Source of the DNA: Macropodus opercularis | Taxonomy: Eukaryota > Chordata > Actinopteri > Anabantiformes > Osphronemidae | Direction: 5' to 3' | Assembly (NCBI GenBank): GCA_030770545.1 | Contig: CM061105.1 | Span: 15,490,501-15,554,500 of the forward strand | DNA length: 64,000 bases | In this document: one piece after another, positions 49,125 through 62,733 of the stretch | How the letters are laid out: every line of letters starts with the position of its first letter | Position numbering within the stretch: the first letter of the stretch is position 1 | Notes under the pieces: generated by a model | Told to the model about the DNA's origin: nothing | The model's database searches: none | The model's input: the letters and a program-made list of their open reading frames with translations, nothing else | Program-made: the position numbers and the translations under genes

Positions 49125-49626
49125 CTTATGCGGACGCGAAGCAAACCCGGTACTTAGATGGACATGGGAGACCACGGGGCGTCCGGGAGAGCAGAACAAC
49201 GTCCGAGGAGAGTTTAGTTCGTCTTTATCCTGCACCGAGCAGAGAGCGACGCGGATGGACGCTGCCGTCACCCGCTGCTGTTTGTTGTCAGTGGGCTGGC
49301 TCCCTCTCCGCGTGGCGTTCAGCAACTTCCGTAACGCCACCTTCAAAATAATAGCTTAGATCAAAGTGAATCAGGCGTGATCCCTTTAGGAAGGTCCTGT
49401 AAATTCTAGCTTCAGTCTCATACCCCTTAACGATAAAAAGCAACACCTCAATAAACACGGCAAAAATTAATGGTTACGTATAATTAGCTAGTAACTGCGA
49501 GTCCCATTTAAAGGACCGACTGCAACACCTGTATCCGCCTGCAACACCTGTGAGTAGACGTGGTTTCCCCACACTCTGTGAACGCAGCACAATTTGGGTT
49601 TCTACAGCAACGACTTGAAACAGAAG
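49125..49626. promoter_or_regulatory. divergent promoter, zinc-finger copy C / dnaaf11
   Basis: The two start codons face away from each other, 502 bases apart. The half near copy C is GC/CpG-rich (49,130-49,340); the half near dnaaf11 is AT-richer and has a short direct repeat (tgcaacacctgt at about 49,520 and 49,539). A possible X-box-like sequence (gtttctacagcaac at 49,599-49,612) fits the RFX half-site pattern GTNRCC/YNRNAAC only loosely. Confidence 0.5.
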
Positions 49627-52600
49627 ATGGTTCACAGTAAGTTGAACGAGAAAACCAAATATCTCAACATTAGTCTTAACACTGTTAAAAAGTATAACGT
49701 GTCTACTCCCTGTGCACTGTTAAGCTAGTAACCTGTTGTTATAGTTAACTGACTTTACATTGTTAGGTTTGCTAATGAAGCTAACCTTAGCATTAGAACC
49801 TGGCTACCTAGCTAAGTTAAGCTAACGTGAAGCACCATCTCCCGTTGCCTTTCATCCGCCTGTCATCTATGCAGTTACAGAGGACCTGGTTCGCCGGCGG
49901 GCCGAGCACAATGAGTGTGAGATCTTCTCCTTGGAGGAAGTTTCTCTCCATCAGCAAGACATCGAACGGATTGAACACATTGACAGGTGGTGCAGGGACC
50001 TGCGGATCCTGTACCTGCAGAACAACCTCATCCCGAGGATAGGTGAGACAGTAAGAGACACCAAGAAGCCAGAGCCGGTAGATTACAAGTTGTATGTTCA
50101 TATTTAGGGTATTGCCTAGTTTAAGCAAAATCATATAGATTCAGTACATTTGCTCCAAACATTATAATTGTAAAGTCTGTATTCAGACAAGGTTTCTCAG
50201 TTTTCACTAACATGTTGCAGAGAGTCTTGGTCGCTTGAAGAAACTGGAGTACTTGAATCTTGCCTTGAATAACATTGAAGTCATTGAAAACCTTGAAGGT
50301 CAGTAGTTGGTTTTTCGTACAGGTTTCTGCCATGCGTCGAGTGCAAGACGCATGGCAGATGCTTAGTTAAACATAGTTTTTGTGTTGCTCCACATTCAGG
50401 TTGTGAGAGCCTTCAGAAGTTGGACCTGACTGTGAACTTTGTTGGCTGTTTGAGCAGCGTAGAGTCTTTGCAACACAACATCCACCTTAAGGAGCTGTTT
50501 CTGGTGGGGAACCCCTGCACTGAGTTTGAGGGCTACAGGCAGTATGTGGTGGCCTCTCTGCCTCAGCTTAAGGTAATGTTTTTTGCCACAGCTTCAGCAC
50601 ACAGAACACCTTGTCATTCGAGTGTTGGCGAGATGGCCCATCAGAATCCCTGCCAGATTGGTCCTGTAGTCCTAGATTGCTTGCTTTACCAAGAAAGATG
50701 CAGACTCACCGTTGTTTGTGTTCTCAGTGGCTGGATGGGACGGAAATCAGCCGATCAGAAAGGATTCAAGCTTTTCAGGGACTGGTGGAGGTAAAGAGGC
50801 GAGTCTGGGAGCAGGAGAAGGAGTACCTGAGGAGGAGAGCCAAGGAGAAAGAGGAGGCGCAAAGAGAGGATGCAGGAGAGAAAGGAAGCAAGGAGAGCAA
50901 ACTGGGTTTTGATGGTCGCTGGTACACTGACATAAACAACACAGTGTAAGTACGATGATAATCCTAAGTAGGTCTTTACATCAGAGTTTGAAGCGTTCCT
51001 GCCATTGTTTTAGAGTGTAGGTATGGTTACAATCTGTAAGTTGATCCATTATAAATTTAAGTATTTTATTAAAATTCTACAAACTGAAAAAAAAAATCTG
51101 ATATACTCAGTATTTGCATATTTAGATATATTGAGCAGACTCTTGAATTGATTATTAATGTCATTATGTCACAACATACTGAAATCAGTGTATACTCATT
51201 TAAAGACGCTGCATTTTTCCAAACTAGAGGAGATAGTGGCTGCAGCATTTCTGTTAACTATTCCAAAAAGGATCAAACTGAATTAATTAAAATGCACTGA
51301 CATAGACGAAGGTTTCTACATGAGGTTTTACAGTAAATCAGAAGAAACAGATTTATCTCTGTAGTCCAGTGCTGGAGGAGAATAAAGAAAACCAGGAGGC
51401 AGCAGGGAACACAAAACCAAATATGACAAGCCCTGACTTGGACGAAGAGCAACAGAGAGAGAAGGAGTTCTGGCACACGCCATGTCCATTCACCCCTGAA
51501 TCTCGTCTGGAGGCTCACCGCCACCTGGAAGAGAAGAGGAAGGCGAAGGAGAAGTAAGTACCCTCGACTCGGAGTCTTGGTTCTTTGTTCCCTTGATTGA
51601 AAACGTTTTCGTAAATCTCATTATGAGTCCTCAGTAGGGTTCCCCGCATGTACACACTGCATTTAGTTTGCTGTACATGTATTATTTAAAACATGACTTG
51701 GCCCAAGCTGACTTACATTATATTCCCACAAACCTGGATCCCGAGCGATTAAAGGAAAACACCGTAATAGCTAGATGTTCATAGCAAAAGAAAAAGTGAA
51801 TGAAACACTTGGCAACTGCTGTAAAGCAACTTAAATTAAGAACATGAGATCTGAGAAAAGTAGAGCAAGTCTGACTGCAGTTTGCTATATTGGCCACTGG
51901 ATGTTACTATAACATCAACCGTCTCATGGTTGGAAGAATGCGCAGCTACAGATGAGCCAGATGAGCTTTGTTTTTATACGATGCACCATGTACATGTTTT
52001 TCCCTGCTAGAATCCTCACTAAAAATCAATATATACATTTTTAAATTAAATCTGATAGCACAGCGTTCCTGAGGAAAATCCTGAAGAAAGCAAGTTAATA
52101 TCTGGTCTCTCCATGTCTGTGTGGGCTTTCTCTGGGTTCTAGGTTTTCCTTGCACAGTTCTCCCATAACCAGATTAATTGGAGACTTGAACCTTCCTGTA
52201 GTTGTTGTCTATGTACTGTATGTGGCCCTATGATGGACTGTCCTGGGTGTAGCCAGCCTTTAGCTGAGATAGGCTCCAGCATACCCTCAATCCTTCCGAG
52301 GATAAAGCGGAAAACACAAGCTTCCTTCCTAATAAACCCTAAGGAACTCAATCAGTCACTCACTTTAATGACAACGCCACCAAGGTCGGTCTAATTTGTT
52401 TTCCTTATGGGATCGTAGGCCACAGTGGTTCAACGACAAAAAGCACACATAAATACCGTTTTTGACACAGTTCGCAGGACACACGAGGCTGCACTGACAG
52501 GTGTTTCAGTCCAGGTTCATTTGTCAGGTTAATGAGCAGTTTTCAGAGGTGTCGCTGCACAAAGAACAAACTGTTCTGCAACTGCAGGAAACACCAGCAG

Positions 52601-53392
52601 GTTCCGATGACCAGAGAGGAATCTGCTCTGACATTATGTTGATGCATTTGTGACTGATGAATGATGAACTGGAGGGTGTCAATAATCCTGAATGATTTCC
52701 TGACCAGCAGCAGCAGTAACTCAAATGCAGAGCTTACTTCATGTATAAGATCCACGCTGTGTAAACCTGGCTTGAACCTTGCCTGATGAAACATGACACC
52801 TGTGTTACTTCAGTTCAAGCAATGTTCCAGGAATCATAGTTCATAGATCACATCAGCGTTTAACCATTACAGTATGGTTTTCAATTAGGACTTTGTTTTA
52901 TTAAGCGGCATTAATAATACTATAGATATAATGTTGTGCTTTCTCACACATTTATTTCTTCAAGTTAAGTGTAAATAAAAGCTGCAGAATGTATTCAGTG
53001 AAGGACTGATCAGGACATCACTAGTGCAAATAACACTAAGTCGAGCTGTTTGACATGAGGTCAACAAAAATGTTTCAGTGCAAAGTGACTGCGGATGAGT
53101 CTCTATACTACAGGCAGTGTGACTAAATGTCAGCCTGTTAAAGTTAAAGCCCTCGTGCTATGCATCCTCCAGTCACATGGAAGTTTGGCTATTGATGCTC
53201 CAGTCAAATCACACTGTCACGCAGCAGAATAGTGTCATAATCTAGTAGCCTAGTCATCAAATTAAATTTCCCGCCATGCTGCTAATTACAGAAGTGCTCA
53301 CCCGCAAGGTGACCCTCTTGCCGCGGTGTTAATTGGGTGTGTGTGTTGCACATCCACTTCTCACTGTGCTTCCTTAGTCTTTCTAACACTCA

Positions 53393-53474
<82 letters not shown>

Positions 53475-56400
53475 CTCTGTGACAGTCATATCGTTTGGCA
53501 GAGGTGAGGTTTTACTCAGTACAAGCAGCCAATGGGCTGAGGAGGCTGACACATCAAGTGTTACACGCAACTCACTGGTTACATGTTAGTGAGAAGTTGA
53601 TTTTTAATGTTGTGGTGGAGAGGCAGCAGCGTGGAAAACATCTTGGCTGCGTTCAACCAGGTGGATCACAACTAGCTGTACATTACATGGGAAACAGACG
53701 CTCAAGCATCAGGATATTTGGATGTTATTATGCATATAAATGTATATTCAAATTTTAGTAAAAACATTCATTTAGTGGACATATCTTTGCACAAGAGTTG
53801 GTCACAACATGAATCAACAAATTAAGATCAGAGTAAACATCTTAGTAAGCTCCGTCTCAGAGTCCACTTACCTTATTATTTATTCATTTTTCATCAGGAA
53901 ACACTTTATCCTTTAGTTTTCATAACACCTTGAGCCTAAGAGTCTGCGATAGCGGTAAGACGCGTGCTGCTGAAGTACCCTGCCGTGTTGCTGTTCTCAC
54001 CACCACAGGAAGCTCTGTGCAAAGGCCCAGGGGCATTTCCGGATGTTTTGTTATAGTAGTTGAATCAGTCCTTTCATTACTGCTTTTCAAAGGCTTTTCA
54101 AATACTTAGCAAGTGTGTTTTATTCATACTAAAAATGGTGAAAAAATGTTTTTGAAGTCTTTCAATGTTTCTGAATTTCCTTTCCACAATATAAGCGTTG
54201 TCCATGTTTTCCTTTTCTGCGTTCACTTTGTTTTCTTGTCATATGGATGTACTATTGTTTTGCTGTCCGAGCAGAAAGTCAGGGTGATACCGTGCTGCCG
54301 TTTTTATCGCCTCCCTGCGCGTAGCTGTCAGGATGCTGCGGCTTGATACGTGCAGTCATGCCGCCATTGCAGTGTCAAAGAGATGAATTTTCTGCCCCTG
54401 AGATGGATTCTGTGATAAGGTCAGCCTGGAGGGGCTTTGTGTTTAATGGCTGCTCCGTTACTGAGAGAAAGGACAACATCAGAGCCACCCTGCTGCGTTC
54501 CACTGAAGTACGCAGAGAATGAACAAATGGGAAACTGATGTGCAAACATAATATGGTTGTGGGGAGACTTGCATAAAGGACAGATTATGTGAGCTGCCAT
54601 TGATAAAACCTTGGATTTAAACACTTTAAAATGTATCAAATTAAACATACTTGGTAGCCTAGATTTGAGGCATATTCAAAAATAATAAAACAACTCTTCT
54701 CAGTGAGTTTTAAAGGCATTCGTTGCCCAGTTGGCATCATGGCGGCTAACACGTGAGGGGAAACCTCTGTCCACTGTCTCATGGTGAACGCTGGCCTGTA
54801 GAGTATCTCACATATGCCAGACCTGTGGCAATAACAGCAAACCCAACCCGATGCTTTCACGTGATCTCCTGAAGTGGGAGGACGCAGGTGTATCAGCTCA
54901 TTCTCAAGTACGCTCCACATAATTGCAGACTCACTGCGCATGTAGATCAAACACTGAAAGCACAAAAAATTCAATTTCTCTGTATAATTTTAGAGCAATG
55001 AAATAACAATAAGTACTGTGTGATCCTCATACATCATGTAATAGACGAGCTGCCTTTGCAACAGGTCGCATTGTCTGCTGCAGGGGTTTGTTGGTATCAT
55101 GGTGTAGACTAATCAGGAAGACAAGTGATGAATGTCAGTGGCAGCTGCACTACACCAAAAATTGAGTATCATTCTAGAACTTGGTGAATTGGCAGACAAA
55201 GATCACACAACTAGTATAACCAATCTAATGCAACAAACCTGTCATAAATAATAGAAGACCCTACTATACGCCACCAATTCCCCAGTGATTGGAACTGATG
55301 ACCACAAGTAAAAGGGGTAAGTGCCTGGAGTAACCACTCTGCTCCACAGCTCCAGTAAAAGTCATTACAGATCTCTCTTTGCTCTGTCCTCCAATAACAG
55401 CATGAACTTAACATCCTTGAGTTCAGCAGATTGAAGGCTCCTCTACTAGGATGTCGCACTCATCCTCTCTGTGCTGATGTATGACTGCAAAGGTTGAGAC
55501 GTCCATGCCATCTATCTCCCGCTCAGTGGGATTAATAGATGAACATATGTGAAGTGTGCTTTTCCCTGACGGTGGCTGTGTCAGGACCAGCTTCATGTGG
55601 CTAATGGAGTGACTTACAGCAGTGTCATACAGCAGATGGCAATGAAAACAGGGAAATTCACTCACACATGTCTTAGGTGGAGGCAGAGGCCTGTACAAAA
55701 CCCTGCTAAGGGGCCTCACTTCATCTTTGTTAAAACTGGGCACATTGGCACAAAACTGAATTCCAGAAGTCCACCTTTCACACACACACTCCTAGTCCTA
55801 CTGTATGTCTGTATGCTGCTCATGTTTCACGGTTTTCCTACAGAGACAAAGACATGAAGCCGAAGGCCCTGAGGACACTGATCACTGCTGACGGAAGAGT
55901 CATGAACGTCAATGAGCCAAAGTAAGAAACAAAAAATGTCTTTAATCTTTCTCTTGTGGTTCATTTCTGCTCGCCAATGTCACTGCTGAGATTTGGGGTG
56001 GCAACTGTTAAATGTCTTCACAGTTAATCAAACATGGCGACACAAAAGCCATAAAACTTTACAATCCTAATATTTACACAAGCTGTGTGCAGCTACTGTA
56101 CCTCAGATAGGCTAGATGAGCTCTGATGTAAGTATGGTGGTTGGGTGTTGTTTGACAGGGATGTGACATATTTGAACAAAACATAAAACATATTCGTAAA
56201 AAACATCTTCGATGTGAGACCATGAATTAAAAAAACAACTGAGCTACAGCAGCAAACTCAGCAGAAAGCAACAAAATTGGTTCTAATTCTGTTCAGTCAC
56301 AGCATTTAAAGCAGAAAAATGTAAATCAGTTAGGTCCAAGATTCTTGATAGATCTTCAAACCTGCAGTGTGTTTTTCTGGGAGGTGCTGATTAGCTTGTT

Positions 56401-59400
56401 CTGTGCCTGGTCAAACTGGCCAGGCAGCGGCAGGTCTAAAGCTGTTCGTCAGCGCACTGTGGTGTTTGGTCTCAGGTGCTGGAGAACCTCAGAGAACTAG
56501 AGCAGCATACTGGGAGAAAACTGATAGCTGTGGCCACCGGGCTCCCTCCATTAGCCAGTGGTTCATATCCAGAGCAAGGCCATGGGGGTCAAGGCCAGTC
56601 TTATATGTAATCTGAGCAAAGGACACGCACACAGGTCAAGAATGCATCCTTCATTACATATGTCACTTTACGGCAGCAGACACAGGATTATAAGGTTCAG
56701 CACAGACTGGGCAGTAACGGTAGAAACATGTCATCATACAGACTTTCATAAATGTAAGTCATAGAACTGAGGTTATGCAACATGCCAGTGTTTAGACTGG
56801 ATTTAATTTTCACAGGAGTGCCACACGAATACCACCAATAGACACTTTACATCGCGTTTTCAGAGGAAGGTGCACTTCAGGTTGCACACAAACTCTAATA
56901 AATGTTAAATGTGGATCATCACAGTGAGCACCAGCAGTAATGTGAAGGGAAGCTCACACGCACAGGTTCAGCGAGCAGGTCTAAGCCGTGCAGCCAGACC
57001 TGTGCTTTCTGTCTGCTTTCACAGGCTGGAGTTTTCGCTCACTGAAGACGAAGGAAACAACACGATTGTCTTAGACCTGGGAGTTTACAGGTAGGATGAC
57101 TGAATGCAGCCAAGCTCAGCAGCCTCATTAACAGTTATGAATATGTCACGTTGTATCGGTTACACAAGTTAAATACGCACTAAGTATTTTTTCTCTTCCT
57201 GCTCGTCGTCCTCCACTCTCCTCACAGACACCTGGACACTTCTCTGATAGACGTGGATGTTCAGCCGACATACGCCAGAGTCAATGTCAAAGGAAAGGTA
57301 TGCTGGGGAGCTTTAATGACTCCGATTAGTTTGGAACTTTAGGATTATGTAACTCGTCCAACAATGCTATTAATTCAGGAGTTTTAAAGGGCAGCAACAG
57401 TGATTTGGATGGACTAAAGACTTCGAACCTTAGCAGGTCAAACTGGCTCATGAATATTTCAGTTCATTTGTGCTGGTGACTCTGATGTCAGACTTTCAGA
57501 GAAACCATTAAAATCTGAAGTTCTTTGTCATGTTGTCACATGTCTTAAAGAGGTGTCACATGCGAGCCTGCGTGTATTCAGCTGTAGACTCGCTTTCATT
57601 CCCCACACATTCACACTGGAATCTGGCCAGTGTAACCACAGAATGCTGCTGTCAGCCAGTGAAGGTCCTTGCTCAAGGGCACTGTGACAATTGGCAAGCA
57701 AACCGAAGACCTTTAAACCTACATCACCACAAACTATCAATGGGTTAATGTTACATTTCACAAATGCAGTTAAGCTGAGGTGCACAAGCAAACACACTGC
57801 AGATACAGAGGACGAGATGAAGAAGAACAAAGAGAACCATGGTTACGTACTCATTGCCCAGCATTGAGTCCTCCATTGCCTGTATATGCTCTCAGTGAGT
57901 ATCTGCTAAATAATTAAGCTGCTTTTCATTCTAAAATCACAGCGTTCCTGTTCCTCTGCCTTTGCACACATCCCTATGACAGCCTACTAAGATATTATAT
58001 ATTACAGGACGCTGGGAATTCATTACGAGCACACGAGTTGGGAGCAGAGCGAGGTGTAATGGATGAAGACTCAGATTTAGAGCAAATAAAAATCTGTCAG
58101 TATCTGCTGCTGAATCATCGAACCTGTTTCTGACCTCGACACTGATACATTTGAGAGAGTTTATTACACCTGCTTTGGATTGGTTTCACAGCAGTGAATT
58201 TGAGAGCTTATTTCCAAATAGTCCAAGGCAGCACTGACACTGCTTCTTAAAATGTAGCATCTGAATTGTGGATGTGTAGGGACAAAATAAAACCTGCTGT
58301 CAGATGACCTGACAAAAGCGAAAGTATCAGCAGGATCTGAATCAAATGTATCTTGTAATGTTTATTTCTATATGATGAGCTCGATCTTTCTGTCTCTCTG
58401 AGACCTGCTGAAGCCCGGCTGTGGTTGATTGTGAGGAGAATCTCAGTTCTGCATGGTACCACCACCACAGATTTTACCTGCAGGCCTCCAATCAGCCATC
58501 GTTTCCACGGCAGCACAGAGGAAATGTGTGAAGCATTTTAATCTCAAAGAAACAGACCGTAGTGACCTTTAAGCCTGATTAAACATCTGTTTAGTGGCAC
58601 ATAAATCCAACGGTGGATCTGAAATTGTATTTTTTTTGTGCTTATTCTCGCACCCTCCAGTAAAACATTGAACCCAGTAGGACTGAAGTTCCTGCTGGTA
58701 GCCTGAACGTCATGACTCCACTGTAAACCATTAACGTGATGATGATGATGATTGTTTTATGCCAGGGGTCAGCCTGATTTGGATTTATGCAGCAGTATAT
58801 CAACCTTTGAAAGTGCCATAAAATTAATTCATTTAGTGGAGCACAGAGAATTTACCTGCGTGAGTCGTCTATCAGTCTCATGACAGCTGCCTGGTTTTCC
58901 CAAAATGCCCCTTGGATTAAGAAAGTATATTTATTAATGAGACTTTCTCCTCACGTGTGGATTTTGTGCCAGTGTTTGACTGCTACTGTTCTCAGCTGGA
59001 GCTATTCTGGTCACCGTCTCTTAAGTCTTTTCTGGAAACTGTACCTATAAAAAGACCCACTAATGATTAAAGTCATTTGACACACTGGGACAACGTTGGT
59101 GCCAGATCAGCGCATTAATCTTTCTAATTAAAGTTATGAATAATGTACTCTGCAGATGTTTCAGATAGTTCTGCCTGCTGAAGTGCAGCCCGACAGTTCG
59201 TCCGCTCAGAGGTCCCAAACCACCGGACACCTGGTCCTCACCATGCCCAGGGTACGTACAGTTACACATGAACTCAGGCACGCGGTTGATGCAAAGACGC
59301 TTGAAAGTCATATATACTATTTCATATATATGTGTTATGCTTTATGGTCATGAGACTGGATAGACAAGACAAACGCACAGAACCAGGAAACTTCAGTCTG

Positions 59401-60183
59401 GAGAGGAAAAGACCTCTCAACCTCAAACAATTCTATAAATGGCAGATAGATTTTACACAGCACAAAAAGTCACCGGCTGTCGTCAGCAAGCCGCGGTGAG
59501 GCACTTAACCCCCACTTAACCCTGCAGTAAGCTTTCCAGCATTATGTACACAATGGAGGATTATCTTCTGTGTCTCCCATCTAAACACTCACAGACATTA
59601 GTTAAAATACGATGTAGAAACGCTGGCTTCAAAGTCAAATTGGCTATTGCAAGCTCTCATGTGCCCCTGTTGCATTGATATGATGTTTAGCTGAGCATCA
59701 CAGAACAAGATCATAGAGGGTATAGATTTACATGGTGCAGTAAAGTATGATCCAGAAGTCCGATGATAAAATATGAAAGTAAGGCTTCAGAGACATGGTG
59801 TTGCCTCATTTAAATTGCAGCCCTACTGATGGGACCAGAAGCCATTTGCTGTGTTTTTTTTTTTATGCTTACCAATCAGGATCAGGCAATTTGCCCTCTG
59901 AGGTTTAATGAAGGATTCTTTATAGTCTCTATAAAGAGAGACAGGTGCTGATACTGCACACCCAGCTCTGCTGCTGTTAAACCTCCGTATGGGCTCAGAT
60001 ACATCCTGTGCCAGAGCTGCAGTAAACGGCTCAAAAACGAAGGAAGCGTTAGTATTGGTAAATACCGTTCTTCCCCTGACGTGTCTTTTAGGTTGATGGT
60101 CAGATCAAAGTGACACAAACTACCCCACGTCCAGCCAGAGTGTGTCAAACCAGACGCAGCGGCTCGTCTGACGGTCATAACAG
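49627..60183 (+). CDS. dnaaf11: dnaaf11 (lrrc6), dynein axonemal assembly factor 11, 3' end missing
   Basis: Cytoplasmic factor needed to assemble outer and inner dynein arms of motile cilia; loss causes primary ciliary dyskinesia in human and cystic kidney/ciliary defects in zebrafish (seahorse). Exons: 49627-49636, 49875-50042, 50221-50298, 50400-50572, 50728-50945, 51365-51553, 55844-55921, 57025-57090, 57228-57297, 59156-59251, 60092-60183; phases agree, giving 412 codons and a split one. The first exon is only 10 coding bases (MVH + 1). Seen: ITEDLVRRRAEHNECEIFSL; leucine-rich repeats at about 20-110 (LRILYLQNNLI, LEYLNLALNNI, LQKLDLTVNFV, LKELFLVGNPC); LRR cap LPQLKWLDG; charged coiled region; GFDGRWYTDIN; PFTPESRLEA; CS/p23-like domain about 300-385 (DTSLIDVDVQPTYARVNVKG, then VLPAEVQPDSSSAQRSQTTG). 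The final ~50 residues of the human protein have no counterpart here, so the last exon or exons lie beyond 64,000. The exon at 60,092 is weakly conserved, supported by splice sites and phase. Confidence 0.95.
52111..52320 (+). repeat. degenerate fish interspersed repeat
   Basis: Reads like a very common vertebrate/fish repeat: 'gtgtgggctttctctgggtt', then 'attaattggagacttgaa', 'gtggccctatgatggactgt', and 'gctgagataggctccagc'. Many substitutions from the consensus I remember, so an old copy. I do not name the family. Confidence 0.7.
53395..53471. repeat. long (CA)n microsatellite, about 38 units
   Basis: Seventy-seven bases of uninterrupted CA dinucleotides in dnaaf11 intron 6, preceded by a short imperfect CA/CT stretch. 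The longest simple repeat of the window and likely polymorphic. Confidence 0.98.
57595..57690. repeat. possible decayed fish repeat fragment
   Basis: 'cacacattcacactgga' and 'ccttgctcaagggcactgtg' recall phrases of a widespread fish interspersed repeat. Too short and diverged for a family call. Confidence 0.4.
58738..58752. repeat. short (GAT)n run
   Basis: Five GAT units in dnaaf11 intron 9. Confidence 0.85.
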
Positions 60184-61048
60184 GTACAGATTCTCATTTC
60201 ACCCACTGCAGCAGCGTAGCTGTCGATACCGGCATCTTTAGTACAGGATGGGAAATTTAATTTAGTTTAATATTCATCCTCAGGTTCTGAAGTTAATTAC
60301 AACACAACTAAACAACAGTCCCGACCTCCTAAGATGTTTGTTTGTCTTACTGTCATCTAATGGACACTTTGTGACACCAGGGGAGAGAAATAAGCTCATC
60401 AGATGTAATAAAAACCTACGTGACGTGATGTCAGTCACTAGAATTAGATCGTGCTTGTTGTTCAGCCATGCTCTGACTGGCTAAATGAAAGTCACCACCC
60501 AGGCTTTTCCCTCAGTGGATTGTTTCCTCCATGGTGGCATATGCGTATTTCTATATGCCGAGGTGAAGGAAGAATGACACATGGGTTTCACACGGGGAGT
60601 AGTTGAGAAGAGACGAGTGCCTGCACTGAGCTGTGTGTCCTCTATTTCTGGTTGGCCACGGTGTTGATCTCTGTTTAGCCTTGAGTCAAATGTACACATC
60701 CTCACAAATCTGGCCTATGGGTCCTTGTTGCTGTAATTATTGATACTTGTTGTATTTTAAGCAAGATTCACTTTATCAGCTGTGTTGATGGCGACGTTCT
60801 CTCTGCTCAGTTAGATATGTTTTTAAATGGGGGTAGCAGTCAACTGCTAGAGAATCAGTGTGTGGACTTGAGCATTTTTCTGTTTTTATTCTGGAATAAA
60901 TTTGAATTTGAATTCTGCGGTACATCCTCTATCCTCTGTCAAACGTTTAACTGGATTGACTTCTGATATTCAAGCTGCCGCATCAATCATTTGAAGCTAA
61001 AGCTTTGCCAAAGCTGATGTAGGGTGTGCAGTAATTAATAATGAGGCA

Positions 61049-61085
61049 TGTCCATGCTGTGTCCATGCTGTGTCCATGCTGTGTC
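61049..61085 (+). repeat. 11-bp tandem repeat, 3.4 copies
   Basis: Unit tgtccatgctg repeated three times exactly with a partial fourth copy. Small minisatellite in the presumed dnaaf11 intron. Confidence 0.95.
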
Positions 61086-62733
61086 TTCTGAACATCGTTT
61101 GCAGCGAGTCTAAACCATGACACCTGACTCTGTTAGATCCAGTTTAGGTGAACTGAGAGCACACCTTTAACGCTTCACCTTTAAGTGACCAGTGTTATTT
61201 TACTGAGCTCTGTTTCCTCTTCTTGCCTGGAGGTCTCATCACTGCACTATCATCATTAGCATTTTATGACCTGGAGCTGCTTCTTGTCCTTCGTCTGGCC
61301 CCATCAAACTCAGTAAAGAGCCCAGTGCAATCCTGTACCTTCAAATTAAACATTCGATAAAATGCTGAGCTGCTGCTACAGAAAGGTGACAGGTGAGTTA
61401 TTGCATCATGTGGACATGACTGAGGGTGATTTTTGACCCCAGGCTTAACCACAGATACATGATATAGATCCTTTGCCTTTGACATAGATGGAAATAAATC
61501 TGAAAGCTATGGTTGGGTTTCAAATTGATCATCTTGATTAAACAAGGCAGTGAAATGTGTGAGCTCTATGGTTTAATGGAATACAAATCATCTGAAGCGG
61601 AGATCAGGTCAGCTATAGAGGTCGGCCGTGTTATGCTTAGTCTTTGGCCTGACATTTCAGAAAGCACTGATCAACTGGGTATATAAATGTGGTTTAATGA
61701 CTACGTATACTATATGTGTATATACAATAAACCTGCAGCTGATGTAATCATTATCAAAAAACAATATCAGCTGCCTATATTTTAATTGTCACAATTGTGT
61801 TCTTTCAGGTAATTTGAAATACATTGTGTGGCAGTGAGCATCTCTAGCTCTTACTGTCTATCTTATCTTTGTCTGATAATAGGCTGTGAGTAGCAGAAAC
61901 TCTGCTGTTGATGGTCCACAGACCTCATTACCTGTTTTTTCAGACTTTGACCAGGGAGGGGATAGCAGAGCAGCCCTGGAGTAATGACTCTATCCATCTT
62001 GCTCATGATTACGTTACCTGTCTGTTACCAAGATGAGCGTTGCAGCTAATCTTAGACCAGGCTGCACCCCCACTCCATCTATTTAGCAGTAATGTACTGT
62101 AGATTAATTTTTCTCACTAATGTTGTCATTAAATCATCATGTTTTCTACTGTAACTACAAATACTGATGCTTAACTTATGGTAAATTCAAAAAGAATTTA
62201 AAAAAAAGACCTGCCAAACCTAACTTTGCTTTTAATTTAGCTGCTTAACCGTCTAAAATCTGCATAAGATATGAGGCTTGGCTTCCAAAAACTGGTTTTC
62301 CTGTTTCTTCAGCCAACAAAATCATTTGGAAAAGTCCAGACTTGATCAGTTGTATTTAGGTTATTAACAATTCAAAGGGTTTGGGGGGCAATCAGTGATA
62401 AACAGGAAGTAGTAGCATCATGTATCGCATCAGGAAAACCATGACATCAACCATTTCTGAGTCTGTCAGACTTGTTTTGTCTCGTTCTTATCTTAATGCG
62501 AGTGGATGGGATTAAGATCAGACCTGTGACATCACATTTTATCCACTTGAAACCTAATCCTTGGTGGCTGCAGACACTAAACAGAAACTGCTGATGTTGT
62601 TACAGCAGCCGATTACAACTCAATTACACGACCATCACTGAAGTGAGAGTGATAACCTTAGAGGAGCTTAGTCATGACAAAAGCTTGGTCACATTTATCT
62701 TTCTGCAGAAATCCGTGAAACCTGCTTCTACAA

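Larger units (their letters stand above)
51554..55843 (+). other. dnaaf11 intron 6 (4.3 kb)
   Basis: The largest complete dnaaf11 intron. It holds a degenerate interspersed repeat (52,111-52,320) and a long CA microsatellite (53,395-53,471). No exon, RNA gene or independent gene is supported; the frames between 53,326 and 55,857 are shadows of repeats or unstructured. Confidence 0.6.
57298..59155 (+). other. dnaaf11 intron 9
   Basis: Donor gtatgc, acceptor tctgcag. Contains a possible old repeat at 57,595-57,690 and a short GAT run at 58,738. No exon supported. Confidence 0.55.

Noticed and set aside
49125..49346. 74-residue N-terminal extension of zinc-finger copy C
   Set aside because: In-frame ATG exists, but the paralogues start right before the FHAQL helix and the extension lies in promoter-like GC-rich sequence.
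53326..53589. Frame with a long THTHTH run
   Set aside because: Product of the CA microsatellite.
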